Positions 7,870 through 13,974 of a stretch of 17,032 nucleotides of DNA are shown piece after piece. Position 1 is the first letter of the stretch; each line of letters begins with the position of its first letter. The notes below the pieces were generated by a model that was not told the origin of the DNA, ran no database searches, and was given only the letters and a program-made list of their open reading frames with translations. The stretch spans positions 1 to 17,032 of the forward strand of contig JAEZYZ010000042.1 in the NCBI GenBank assembly GCA_023418705.1, given 5' to 3'. A program made the position numbers and the translations under genes. The DNA comes from Pseudomonadota bacterium. GTDB lineage: Bacteria; Myxococcota_A; Polyangia; Polyangiales; Polyangiaceae.

Positions 7870-7894
7870 AACAGGTGCGGACGGGGCACCTGTT
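7870..7894. promoter_or_regulatory. Inverted repeat, possible operator or small hairpin
   Basis: AACAGGTGC (7870-7878) and GCACCTGTT (7886-7894) are perfect 9-nt arms around a 7-nt centre, between the histone-like promoter and the OmpA gene. It could bind a dimeric regulator; alternatively it is a hairpin followed by TTA. Nothing in the sequence decides between these. Confidence 0.35.
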
Positions 7895-7950
7895 TAGTAC
7901 CGGCTGGCCTCTCTGGGGCGCCGCGCCGGGGAGGGGCTCGGCGGCAGCCA

Positions 7951-8027
7951 GAAAACCGCGTAAGCACGCGGACTTGACGCGGGGCGAAGGAGCGGAGATA
8001 GCGGTTTTCGAGGGCCCCCGCGGGCCC
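7951..8027 (+). promoter_or_regulatory. Promoter-like and structured leader region of the OmpA lipoprotein gene
   Basis: GAAAACCGC (7951-7959) and GCGGTTTTC (8001-8009) form perfect 9-bp arms enclosing a TTGACG (7974-7979). A weak -10 (GATAGC, 7997-8002) follows at 17 bp. A tight hairpin GGGCCC-CCGC-GGGCCC (8012-8027) lies just before the AGGA ribosome site and the ATG at 8042. The promoter is tentative; the hairpins are seen directly. Confidence 0.35.
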
Positions 8028-8041
8028 GGGCAGGAAACCAG

Positions 8042-8869
8042 ATGCAACAGAAGTCTCTGGGCGGCCCTTGGCGCCGCCGGTTCTCACTTTTGGCGATCCT
8101 GGCCGTAGGCGGCTGCGGCTACTCCCAAGAGGAGTGGGATCAAAAGACGCGCGAGAACGAGGCGCTGCGGAGCCGCCTCGCGGCCCAGCAGCAGCTGCAC
8201 AAGAAGTGCGAGTCGGACTACTCCGACGCGCTGGCGGAGATCGACGACCTCAAATCCAAGCTGCGCGAGCGCGGGGTCAACCTCGAGAACCTCAACGCAA
8301 GCCTCGCTCAGCAGAAGCAAGCGCTGGAGGAGTACCGCCGGCGCGCCGAGCAGCTCGATCAGATCCGCAAGCGCTTCGACGCGCTGCGCACGAAGCTGCA
8401 GAAGCTGACCCAGCTCGGCCTCAAGGTCGACGTCCGCGACAACCGCATGGTGATCCAGCTGCCCGGCGATGTCCTCTTCGACTCGGGGCGCGATCAGCTC
8501 AAGAAGGAAGGCTTGGAGATCCTGCGCCAGGTGGCGGACGTCGTCCGCAACGATCCCGACCTGCGGGCGCGCGAGTTCCAGGTCGCCGGCCACACGGACG
8601 CCAAGCCGCTCAAGGGCGGGCCCTTCAAGGACAACTGGGGGCTATCGGCGATGCGCGCGCGCTCGGTGTTGTTGATGCTGACGAGCCCGGAGGACGACGG
8701 CGGCGGCGGGCTGGATCCGAACAACTGGAGCGCCGCCGGCTACGCCGACACCGATCCGGTCGCGAGCAACGACACCGCCGAGGGGCGGCAGCGCAATCGG
8801 CGCGTCGAGCTGGTGGTGCAGCCCAACGTCGAAGAGATGCTCAACCTGAACAGCCTCGCGACCCCCTAG
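8042..8869 (+). CDS. OmpA/MotB-family peptidoglycan-associated lipoprotein
   Basis: This 275-residue lipoprotein has a signal peptide with a basic n-region (WRRR) and lipidation Cys25 in AVGGC. A long coiled coil follows (about 30-125; repeated E/Q/L/R heptads). An OmpA-like domain starts at about 145. In it are seen VLFDSGRDQLKKEG, the VAGHTDAKPL loop, NWGLSAMRARSVL and the terminal QRNRRVELVV, all hallmarks of peptidoglycan (diaminopimelate) binding. It probably links a membrane to the cell wall, with the coiled coil as spacer. The ATG is preceded by AGGA at suitable spacing. The last codons run into a dispersed repeat whose end supplies the TAG stop, so the C-terminal residues (LNLNSLATP) may have been reshaped by an insertion. 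Confidence 0.92.
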   Translation: MQQKSLGGPWRRRFSLLAILAVGGCGYSQEEWDQKTRENEALRSRLAAQQQLHKKCESDYSDALAEIDDLKSKLRERGVNLENLNASLAQQKQALEEYRRRAEQLDQIRKRFDALRTKLQKLTQLGLKVDVRDNRMVIQLPGDVLFDSGRDQLKKEGLEILRQVADVVRNDPDLRAREFQVAGHTDAKPLKGGPFKDNWGLSAMRARSVLLMLTSPEDDGGGGLDPNNWSAAGYADTDPVASNDTAEGRQRNRRVELVVQPNVEEMLNLNSLATP

Positions 8870-8983
8870 AGCGCCGATCCGTTTGCCAGACCGGAGAACG
8901 CCGGTGCGTTCGGGGCCCCACCGAGTGAGGGCCCCCGAACTCATCGGGAGACCCTCTCGCTTGCTCACGGATCGGTGCTCTAG
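8866..8983. repeat. Palindromic MITE-like/cloverleaf repeat, copy 1
   Basis: The ends are 17-bp inverted repeats: CTAGAGCGCCGATCCGT (8866-8882) and ACGGATCGGTGCTCTAG (8967-8983), with one mismatch that would be a G-U pair in RNA. Inside are further hairpins: AACGC/GCGTT (8897-8910), TTCGGGGCCC with GGGCCCCCGAA (8909-8939), and GAGA/TCTC near 8949-8959. A related copy, inverted, is at 14062-14178, about three quarters identical by eye; similarity continues to about 9000 here. The left end overlaps the stop codon of the OmpA gene. There is no transposase, so this would be a non-autonomous element or a structured RNA family. Confidence 0.75.
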
Positions 8984-8998
8984 AGGGTCCTATTTTCC

Positions 8999-9034
8999 GC
9001 GACCAACGGGCTTGCTCCGCAGACCGTTGGTCGC
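8999..9034 (+). terminator. Perfect 11-bp stem-loop after repeat copy 1
   Basis: GCGACCAACGG (8999-9009) pairs with CCGTTGGTCGC (9024-9034) around a 14-nt loop. It could end the OmpA transcript, although no T-run follows. A small second hairpin (CGCCC-TAG-GGGCG, 9032-9044) overlaps its end. Confidence 0.4.
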
Positions 9035-9056
9035 CCTAGGGGCGTGTCCCCCAATA

Positions 9057-9128
9057 CCCGTGCCCGTGCCCGTGCCCGTAGCCATGCCCACGCCCGTAGC
9101 CATGCCCGCGCCCATGCCCACGCCCGCG
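9057..9128. repeat. Twelve-unit degenerate hexanucleotide repeat (CCCGTG)n
   Basis: There are three exact CCCGTG units, then variants (CCCGTA, GCCATG, CCCACG, CCCGCG, CCCATG). Part of the array is an 18-bp tandem repeat (9075-9092 and 9093-9110, one difference). It ends 14 bp before the GTG start of the Ppx/GppA gene, so it lies in the promoter/leader. Read in frame from 9044 it would encode Arg/Ala/His dipeptides, which I regard as non-coding. Confidence 0.85.
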
Positions 9129-9142
9129 CAGGGGGCTCTCGC

Positions 9143-10090
9143 GTGACCGAGCGGGTGGCTGCCATCGACATCGGGACCAACACGGTGCTGATGTTGGTCG
9201 CCGACGCCACGCCGCGCGGCCTGGAGCCGGTTCAGGAGCGCTTCGAGATCACCCGTCTGGGTGAAGGTGTCGATCGCGCTCGCCGCATCGCGGAGGCACC
9301 CGCGGCGCGCACGCTCGGGTGCCTCGAGCGCTACGCGGCCGAGCTCGGGCGGCTGGGGGTCGACCGAGTGGCGGCCGTCGGCACCAGCGCGCTCCGCGAC
9401 GCCGACGGCGGCGCCCAGTTCCTGCGAGACGCCGAGCGCGTGCTCGGCACCCGCCCGCGGGTGATCGACGGGGAGCTCGAGGCAGCCCTCACCTGCCAGG
9501 GGGCGCTCAGCGGGTTGTCGGTCGAGCTCGCGAGCGCTGGATCCGAACCTGAACCGATCGTGGTGTTCGATGTCGGCGGCGGCAGCACCGAGCTGATCGA
9601 GACGACGCTGACTCGGCCGCGGCAGGCGCGGTGCTGGCAGAGCCTCGACGTCGGCAGCGTGCGGCTCACCGAGCGCTGCTTCCGGAGCGATCCACCCGAG
9701 CCGGGCGAGCTCGAACGCGCTCGCGCGCTGGTGCGGGAGGCGCTGCGGAGCTGGCAACGCCCCCAGCCGGCGCGGGTGGTCGGTGTCGCCGGCACCGTGA
9801 CCACGCTGTCAGCGCTCGCGCAGGCGCTGCCCCGGTACGACTCGACCCGGGTGCACGGCTCGACGCTGCCCCTGGATCGCGTCGTCACGCTGACCGAACG
9901 CCTGGCCCAAGTCCCGACGGCGGAGCGCGCTCGAATTCCGGCTTTGGAGCCGGGACGCGCCGACGTCATCGTCGCTGGCGGCCTGCTGGTGGCCGCCGTG
10001 CTGGAGCACCTCGGGGCAGAGAGCTGTCTGGTCTCCGAACGCGGGGTCCGCTGGGGCCTGGCAGAGCGCCTGGCGTCCGGGGAATGGTGA
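9143..10090 (+). CDS. Ppx/GppA family exopolyphosphatase / pppGpp phosphohydrolase
   Basis: This 315-residue cytoplasmic enzyme of the ASKHA fold hydrolyses the terminal phosphate of polyphosphate and/or pppGpp. Motifs seen: phosphate-1 loop DIGTNT (9-14), the catalytic Glu region GELEA (probable base E113), phosphate-2 loop DVGGGSTEL (143-151), VAGTVTTL (about 215-222) and the adenosine-type GRADVIVAGG segment near the C-terminus. The length matches the short two-domain members; there is no HD or C-terminal helical domain as in E. coli Ppx. The start is GTG 9143, 7 nt after a GGGGG ribosome site; a longer frame from 9044 would translate the hexamer repeat and is rejected. The last eight codons and the stop are part of a 29-bp direct repeat. 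Ppx versus GppA specificity cannot be told apart here. Confidence 0.9.
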   Translation: MTERVAAIDIGTNTVLMLVADATPRGLEPVQERFEITRLGEGVDRARRIAEAPAARTLGCLERYAAELGRLGVDRVAAVGTSALRDADGGAQFLRDAERVLGTRPRVIDGELEAALTCQGALSGLSVELASAGSEPEPIVVFDVGGGSTELIETTLTRPRQARCWQSLDVGSVRLTERCFRSDPPEPGELERARALVREALRSWQRPQPARVVGVAGTVTTLSALAQALPRYDSTRVHGSTLPLDRVVTLTERLAQVPTAERARIPALEPGRADVIVAGGLLVAAVLEHLGAESCLVSERGVRWGLAERLASGEW

Positions 10091-10152
10091 GCGCGCACTC
10101 GGTAGCCGACCCGCGCGTGCTCCCAGAGCGCCTGGCGTCCGGGGAATGGTGA
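10062..10152. repeat. 29-bp direct repeat covering the 3' end of the Ppx/GppA gene
   Basis: Bases 10062-10090 (codons for ERLASGEW and the stop) recur exactly at 10124-10152, a 62-bp period with 33 bp between copies. The flanks of the two copies differ, so only the 29 bp was copied. The second copy is not part of a gene. Confidence 0.9.
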
Positions 10153-10165
10153 TACGCGGCGGAGC

Positions 10166-10200
10166 ACCAAGCGGCGAGCACGAGCCCGACAGCGCTTGGT
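10166..10200 (+). terminator. Stem-loop after the Ppx/GppA gene
   Basis: ACCAAGCG (10166-10173) and CGCTTGGT (10193-10200) form a perfect 8-bp stem with a 19-nt loop, 75 nt after the stop codon. There is no T-run. Between here and 10394 I see no gene; the low-confidence frame at 10228-10419 is not accepted. Confidence 0.3.
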
Positions 10201-10393
10201 CGGCGAGCCGGTTGCACATCGAAACGGATGCGCTATCTTACCGACATTAGTGGGTTTGTGGGACAGCTCGTCCTCGCTCCCACCGAAGCGGGGGCGCCCG
10301 CAAGGCTCGTGGCGGGCACTGCGATCGATGGCGCCGCTGGTTGGATCGGCCTCGAAGCAGCAAACATCGAAGCAAATTATCGTCGTCTTTTTG

Positions 10394-10422
10394 TTGACGG
10401 AATCAGCGACACTGACTAGAGT
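10394..10422 (+). promoter_or_regulatory. Sigma70-type promoter (TTGACG-N17-TAGAGT)
   Basis: TTGACG (10394-10399) and TAGAGT (10417-10422) are separated by the optimal 17 bp, with a T-rich stretch just upstream. The transcript would start at about 10428-10430, the first bases of the long paired stem described next, and about 235 nt before the cdnL start codon. It therefore drives either a discrete small RNA, the cdnL leader, or both. Confidence 0.65.
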
Positions 10423-10425
10423 GCC

Positions 10426-10567
10426 GCGCCTGGCGACCCCTAACTTGGTAGCCAGGTTTCCGGTTGCTGCCCCGCCCCAGGAGCGCAGTGTGGCGCGTGA
10501 TCGCGGGTCGGCGTTGGTTGTATCCGTCCGGAATGAAAGTCGTGAACCAGTCGTTAGGGTCAGGCGC
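10426..10567 (+). ncRNA. Putative rod-shaped structured RNA (6S-like architecture) or cdnL leader element
   Basis: The two ends of this 142-nt stretch pair over a long distance: GCGCCTG (10426-10432) with CAGGCGC (10561-10567), ACCC (10436-10439) with GGGT (10557-10560), TAAC (10441-10444) with GTTA (10553-10556), and TGGT (10446-10449) with ACCA (10546-10549). Then comes an open bubble (10450-10457 against 10534-10545). An inner stem follows, TTCCGG (10458-10463) with CCGGAA (10528-10533), then CCCGC (10471-10475) with GCGGG (10503-10507). A closing stem, central bubble and apical stem is the layout of 6S RNA, but I see no sequence match to known 6S RNAs. A short competing hairpin (CCTGGC 10429-10434 with GCCAGG 10451-10456, then TTTC) would break the closing stem, so switching is possible. 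It could equally be a 5' leader of cdnL. Confidence 0.45.
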
Positions 10568-10663
10568 CCGTGGCCGGGCATAGCCCCATCGCTTTGAAAT
10601 GCAAGTCCCAAACGTCATGTGCGGCGACGAGCATCACTCGGGTCTGAATCATAGGGAGACGTC

Positions 10664-11170
10664 ATGCAGGCAAGCCAGGAAATCGAGTTCAAGGTCGGCG
10701 ACAAAGCTGTTTACCCCGCGCAAGGCGTCGCGGAGGTAGTCAGTATCGACGAAAAGGACATCGCCGGCGCGCGGCAACGCTTTTACGTGCTGCGCATCCT
10801 GGATACGGACCGGAAGATCATGGTTCCGGTGTCCAATGCCAATGCAGTCGGCCTCCGCCAGGTGATCAGCGAGCAGGAGATCCGCGAGATTTTCGACATC
10901 CTGAAGGAGCGCACGATCGGCTTCGACACCCAGACGTGGAACCGTCGCTACCGCGGCTTCATGGACAAGATCAAGACGGGGTCGATCTACGACGTGGCCG
11001 AGGTGCTGCGGGATTTGTACCGGCTGAAGGCCAACAAGCAGCTGTCCTTCGGTGAGCGCCGCATGCTCGACACGGCCCGCTCGCTGATCGTCAAAGAGAT
11101 CGCGATCGCTCGCGAGCAAACCGAAGATCAGGTCAAGGACGAGATCGAGGCGATCTTCTTCTCGAACTGA
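10664..11170 (+). CDS. cdnL: CarD-like transcription initiation factor CdnL
   Basis: This 168-residue protein has the CarD_CdnL_TRCF architecture. The N-terminal RNA-polymerase-beta-binding domain (about 8-70; FKVGDKAVYPAQGVAEV, then RFYVLRILDTDRKIMVPV) is followed by an all-helical C-terminal domain. The latter carries the conserved Trp92 (TWNRRYRGFMDKIKTGS) and LSFGERRMLDTARSLIVKE. CdnL/CarD stabilises the open promoter complex at rRNA and other sigmaA promoters and is essential in Myxococcus xanthus. The length and sequence match that group closely, without the HMGA-like tail of CarD itself. ATG 10664 has AGGGAG 5 nt upstream. The gene is monocistronic: a promoter lies about 235 nt upstream, with a structured leader between, and a clean intrinsic terminator follows. 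No odd residues seen. Confidence 0.93.
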   Translation: MQASQEIEFKVGDKAVYPAQGVAEVVSIDEKDIAGARQRFYVLRILDTDRKIMVPVSNANAVGLRQVISEQEIREIFDILKERTIGFDTQTWNRRYRGFMDKIKTGSIYDVAEVLRDLYRLKANKQLSFGERRMLDTARSLIVKEIAIAREQTEDQVKDEIEAIFFSN

Positions 11171-11193
11171 ACGCCTCTTCGGACACGACATGG

Positions 11194-11232
11194 AAGGGCG
11201 CGCGGCACGGCTTGCGCGCCCTTCTTGTTTTT
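11194..11232 (+). terminator. Rho-independent terminator of cdnL
   Basis: A perfect 10-bp stem AAGGGCGCGC (11194-11203) with GCGCGCCCTT (11214-11223), a 10-nt loop, then CTTGTTTTT. It starts 24 nt after the cdnL stop codon. This is the only textbook intrinsic terminator in the window. Confidence 0.92.
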
Positions 11233-11253
11233 GTGCTCCGCCCTTCCGCGGCG

Positions 11254-11724
11254 TCAGTCCTCGTCGGCACCGTCACGCTTCTGAATCGCCGGCAGCGGCG
11301 GCAGCTCGAGCGCAACGCGCCACACGCCGTCCTCGAGCACGCAGCGCACCAGACTGGATTCCGTGTTGGGTGCTTCCCCCGTCACGGTCACCAGCGCCCA
11401 CTCCCCCTGAATGACCGACGTGTAGCGCTTCGGCGGGTAGCGCAGCGAAAAGCGCGAGGGTGCCAGCATCTCCTCGGGAGCGGTCTTGCGTCCGCTGGCG
11501 GCGCTCGCGCGTTTCGCCCGCTCGCTCAGGTTCTTCTGCGCCTCCGACCACAGCAGATCGTAGGCTTCGCGCGCCGTCTTCGGATCGCCGTGCACCCGCT
11601 GCATCCTCGCGACGAACTCCTCCACCACCCGCTCCGGAGGCTGCGGTCGTTCGGTTTCGCAGCCCGACCCGGCGAGCAAGGCGAGCGCCGTCGAGGACAT
11701 CGCTAGCGAGCGGAAGCGGTTCAT
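11254..11724 (-). CDS. Small putative lipoprotein of unknown function
   Basis: This 156-residue protein has an export signal (MNRFRS then a hydrophobic Ala/Leu stretch) ending at Cys22 in AGSGC, a reasonable lipobox. The mature part starts with a Pro-rich spacer, then a helical stretch (VVEEFVARMQRVHGDPKTAREAY) and a beta-rich half (YTSVIQGEWALVTVTGE, LVRCVLEDGVWRVALELP). This order recalls NTF2-like/DUF4878-type lipoproteins, but that is a guess from pattern. It is convergent with cdnL, whose terminator lies between them, and divergent from the methyltransferase gene, sharing a 146-bp upstream region. No strong Shine-Dalgarno is seen before ATG 11724. Confidence 0.75.
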   Translation of the reverse strand: MNRFRSLAMSSTALALLAGSGCETERPQPPERVVEEFVARMQRVHGDPKTAREAYDLLWSEAQKNLSERAKRASAASGRKTAPEEMLAPSRFSLRYPPKRYTSVIQGEWALVTVTGEAPNTESSLVRCVLEDGVWRVALELPPLPAIQKRDGADED

Positions 11725-11853
11725 GGACGTTCGATCGAGGGGCCGGCGCGCGCCGACACGCGGAGCTTTGCAAAGACCTCCCCCACGCGCCAGCCGCCGC
11801 GGCCCGCGGCGCCGCAGACCGCCCGAACTTGGCCCCCCGGGGGAGGCCCCCGG

Positions 11854-11859
11854 TACGAT
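11854..11859 (+). promoter_or_regulatory. Possible -10 box (TACGAT) of the methyltransferase gene
   Basis: TACGAT ends 11 nt before ATG 11871, giving at most a few nucleotides of leader. Just upstream is a hairpin CCGGGGG-AGG-CCCCCGG (11837-11853). No Shine-Dalgarno follows the box. Confidence 0.28.
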
Positions 11860-11870
11860 CTGCGCCGCGC

Positions 11871-12917
11871 ATGACGGAGCCGAACAAGGTGTGCTTGGAA
11901 TGGGCAGGAAAAGCAGCGCCGCGCGCGCTGCCGAGCGCAGCGCTGACGCCCGCCGGCGCCGGCGGCACCGACCTCCTGCTCGTCGAAGGAGACAACCTCG
12001 CAGCCCTCGGGGCCCTGCGCGAGGAAGCGTTCGGACAGGTCGCGCTCGCCTATCTCGACCCGCCGTTTCTGACTGGACGGCAGCACCAGCGGGTCACGCG
12101 GCGGCGCGACGCGGGCACCGGTGAGGTGGTGCGCGCGCTCTGCCCCGCCTTCGACGACCGCTGGAGCGGCCTCGACGCCTACCTGTGTGCGCTGCGCGAC
12201 CGGCTGCAGCTGGTGCGCGATCTGCTGGCGCCTTGGGGCTGCCTGGTGCTGCACGTCGACCCCAAGACCAGCCACTACGCCAAGGTGCTGTGCGACGAGA
12301 TCTTCGGGCTGCGCTGCTTCGCCAGCGAGATCATCTGGCGCTACCGGCGCTGGCCGTCCAAGACGCAAAACTTCCAGCGCGTGCACGACGTCTTGCTCCG
12401 CTACGTGCGTGATCCCGAGGCCGCGCCGCGCTTCCACCAGCTCTACGAGCCGCTCGCGCCGTCGACCCTGGCCACCTGGGGCACGAAGAAGCAGCGCGCG
12501 GTGGTCGATGCCAGCGGCCGCCGCCGTCGCTCGAGCAGCACCAGCGCGCCGACGCCAGGCGCTCCGCTCGGCGACGTCTGGGACATCGGCATCGTGGCCC
12601 CCGTCGCGCGCGAACGCACCGGCTATCCAACCCAGAAGCCGGAGGCGCTGCTGGAGCGCTTGATCCGCGCTTGCACCGATCCGGGCGATCTGGTGCTCGA
12701 CCCCTACCTCGGCAGCGGCACCAGCCTGGCGGTCTGCGCTCGCCTGGGGCGGCGCGCCATCGGCATCGACGAGAACCGGGATGCGCTCGAAATCAGCCGG
12801 CGCCGGCTCGAGCAGCTCGGCCACGCGCCGGCCGAACGCCGCGTGCTGCCCCTGAACGCGCCGAAGCGCCCCGGTCCCGATCCCGAGCGACGATCGCGCC
12901 CGCGACGGGTCGCCTGA
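11871..12917 (+). CDS. Orphan beta-class site-specific DNA methyltransferase (N6-adenine or N4-cytosine)
   Basis: This 348-residue enzyme transfers a methyl group from S-adenosylmethionine to an exocyclic amino group in DNA. The catalytic motif IV DPPF (63-66, in LAYLDPPF) is N-terminal. The AdoMet-binding motif DPYLGSGTS (277-285) is C-terminal, after GYPTQKPEALLERLIRA. The order IV-target domain-I defines the beta class. Between them lies the probable target-recognition region, including an Arg/Ser/Pro-rich low-complexity stretch (about residues 213-235). DPPF instead of DPPY is tolerated in this class. A longer frame from 11460 runs back over the lipoprotein gene and is not credible. No restriction endonuclease gene is beside it, so I infer an epigenetic or housekeeping role; the target sequence cannot be predicted. 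Confidence 0.9.
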   Translation: MTEPNKVCLEWAGKAAPRALPSAALTPAGAGGTDLLLVEGDNLAALGALREEAFGQVALAYLDPPFLTGRQHQRVTRRRDAGTGEVVRALCPAFDDRWSGLDAYLCALRDRLQLVRDLLAPWGCLVLHVDPKTSHYAKVLCDEIFGLRCFASEIIWRYRRWPSKTQNFQRVHDVLLRYVRDPEAAPRFHQLYEPLAPSTLATWGTKKQRAVVDASGRRRRSSSTSAPTPGAPLGDVWDIGIVAPVARERTGYPTQKPEALLERLIRACTDPGDLVLDPYLGSGTSLAVCARLGRRAIGIDENRDALEISRRRLEQLGHAPAERRVLPLNAPKRPGPDPERRSRPRRVA

Positions 12918-12924
12918 AACGGCG

Positions 12925-12945
12925 AGACCGGCCCAGCACCGGTCT
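12925..12945 (+). terminator. Short hairpin after the methyltransferase gene
   Basis: AGACCGG (12925-12931) pairs with CCGGTCT (12939-12945) around a 7-nt loop, 8 nt after the stop, followed by TC-rich bases but no proper T-run. Weak terminator candidate. Confidence 0.3.
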
Positions 12946-12979
12946 TCGCTCGCGCCGGGCACCGCCGCCCTGACCGTGT

Positions 12980-12985
12980 TAGCGT
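12980..12985 (+). promoter_or_regulatory. Putative -10 box (TAGCGT) of a leaderless PPIase transcript
   Basis: TGTTAGCGT is followed by 7 nt and the GTG at 12993, the same geometry as the box before 2180. No Shine-Dalgarno is present. Confidence 0.35.
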
Positions 12986-12992
12986 CGCCGGC

Positions 12993-13943
12993 GTGAGACG
13001 CGGTGGTCCGTTCAGCGCCTGGCAGGCTCGCGCTCGCGCCGGCTCCGCCTTGGCGCTCTTGGGAGGCGTCGTCGGCGTCACCGCGCTGCCGCTGCTGGCG
13101 CGCGGTGCGTCCGACGCAGGGCCGCTACCCGCGCTGAAGGTCGGCTCGATCGAGCTCGACGCCGAGCAGGTGCGCCAGCGCCTGGAGCGCGTCCCCGCCT
13201 TTCAGCTCCGCACCTTCGGCAAGACGCCCGCCGCCATTCGCGCGGCGTTCGTCGATCGAGTGCTGGTGCCGGAGCTGCTGTTCGCCGAAGAAGCCGAGCG
13301 GCGCCCGGGGCTCTCCACCGCCGTGGCCGTTCGACGCCGGGACGTCTTGAAGACCGCGCTCGAAGACCGCCTCCGCGCCCAGGCGCTCGCCGAGAAGCCC
13401 ATAACCGACGCCGAGATTCAGCGCTACTACGACCAGCACCTGTCAAACTTCGTCGTCCCGCCGCGCATCCGGATCTGGCGCATCCTGCTCGAGGATCGGG
13501 CGGCCGCCGAAGCGCTGCGCAAGGAGCTCGCCGCCGCCGGGACGCTCAGCGCGTGGAGCGCTGCGGCGCGCGCCAAATCGGTCGACAAGGCGACCGCCAT
13601 GCGCCAGGGCGAGCTCGGGTTCGTCCGTGCCGACGGGGACACCGACGTGCCGCGCCTGCGCGTCGACCCGGCGCTGTATCAGGCCGCCGCGCCGCTGAAG
13701 GACGGCGAGATCGCGCCGGAGGTGGTGGCGGAGGGCCAGCGGTGGGCCGTCATCTGGCGCCGCGGCAGCTTGCCCGAGCGAAAGCGCACGCTCGATCAGG
13801 AGCGCGCCGCGATCCGCCGGCTGCTCGAGCACGAACGGGCGGTGGCGGCCCGCGACGCGCTGCTCGAGCGGCTGCGCAAGCAGCACGTGCGCGACGTCGA
13901 TACCAGCTTGCTCGACCAGGTCCCCCAACCCGAGGTCCGGTAG
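12993..13943 (+). CDS. SurA/PpiC-like (parvulin-type) peptidyl-prolyl isomerase
   Basis: This 316-residue protein begins with an export signal (about 1-40: basic start, hydrophobic LALLGGVVGVTALPLLA, ARGASDA cleavage region), so it acts outside the cytoplasm. Residues about 48-130 form the SurA N-like helical part (GSIELDAEQVRQRLERVP; AFVDRVLVPELLFAEEAERR). A parvulin domain follows: ITDAEIQRYYDQHLSNFVVPPRIRIWRILLED (from about 134), GELGFVRADG (about 206), APLKDGEIAPEVV and WAVIWRRGSLPERKRTL. A charged helix closes the protein. It probably helps envelope or lipoprotein folding. The usual parvulin active-site His/Cys residues are not obvious (IWRILLED replaces the common xRHILI form), so it may act as a chaperone more than an isomerase. 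GTG 12993 follows a -10-like box. Confidence 0.8.
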   Translation: MRRGGPFSAWQARARAGSALALLGGVVGVTALPLLARGASDAGPLPALKVGSIELDAEQVRQRLERVPAFQLRTFGKTPAAIRAAFVDRVLVPELLFAEEAERRPGLSTAVAVRRRDVLKTALEDRLRAQALAEKPITDAEIQRYYDQHLSNFVVPPRIRIWRILLEDRAAAEALRKELAAAGTLSAWSAAARAKSVDKATAMRQGELGFVRADGDTDVPRLRVDPALYQAAAPLKDGEIAPEVVAEGQRWAVIWRRGSLPERKRTLDQERAAIRRLLEHERAVAARDALLERLRKQHVRDVDTSLLDQVPQPEVR

Positions 13944-13974
13944 CGCACGCAAGCCCGCGACGCTGCCGGCGCCC

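Noticed and set aside
8866..8983. Palindromic repeat as a CRISPR array or integron site
   Set aside because: Only one unit at each place, no spacers at regular intervals, no cas or integrase genes.
9044..9142. N-terminal Arg/Ala/His extension of the Ppx/GppA protein
   Set aside because: It would be translated hexamer repeat; GTG 9143 has a good ribosome site and gives the normal family start just before DIGTNT.
10228..10419. 63-codon frame upstream of cdnL
   Set aside because: No ribosome site, no recognisable protein, and its stop codon lies in the -10 box of the strong promoter.
10403..10618. 71-codon minus-strand frame over the putative RNA
   Set aside because: It overlaps the structured RNA and promoter, has no ribosome site, and the composition looks like antisense of an RNA gene.
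10429..10620. SRP (4.5S), RNase P, tmRNA or tRNA in the cdnL upstream region
   Set aside because: I looked for the SRP apical motif, RNase P core motifs, the tmRNA tag and T-loop GTTCGA-type sequences and found none.
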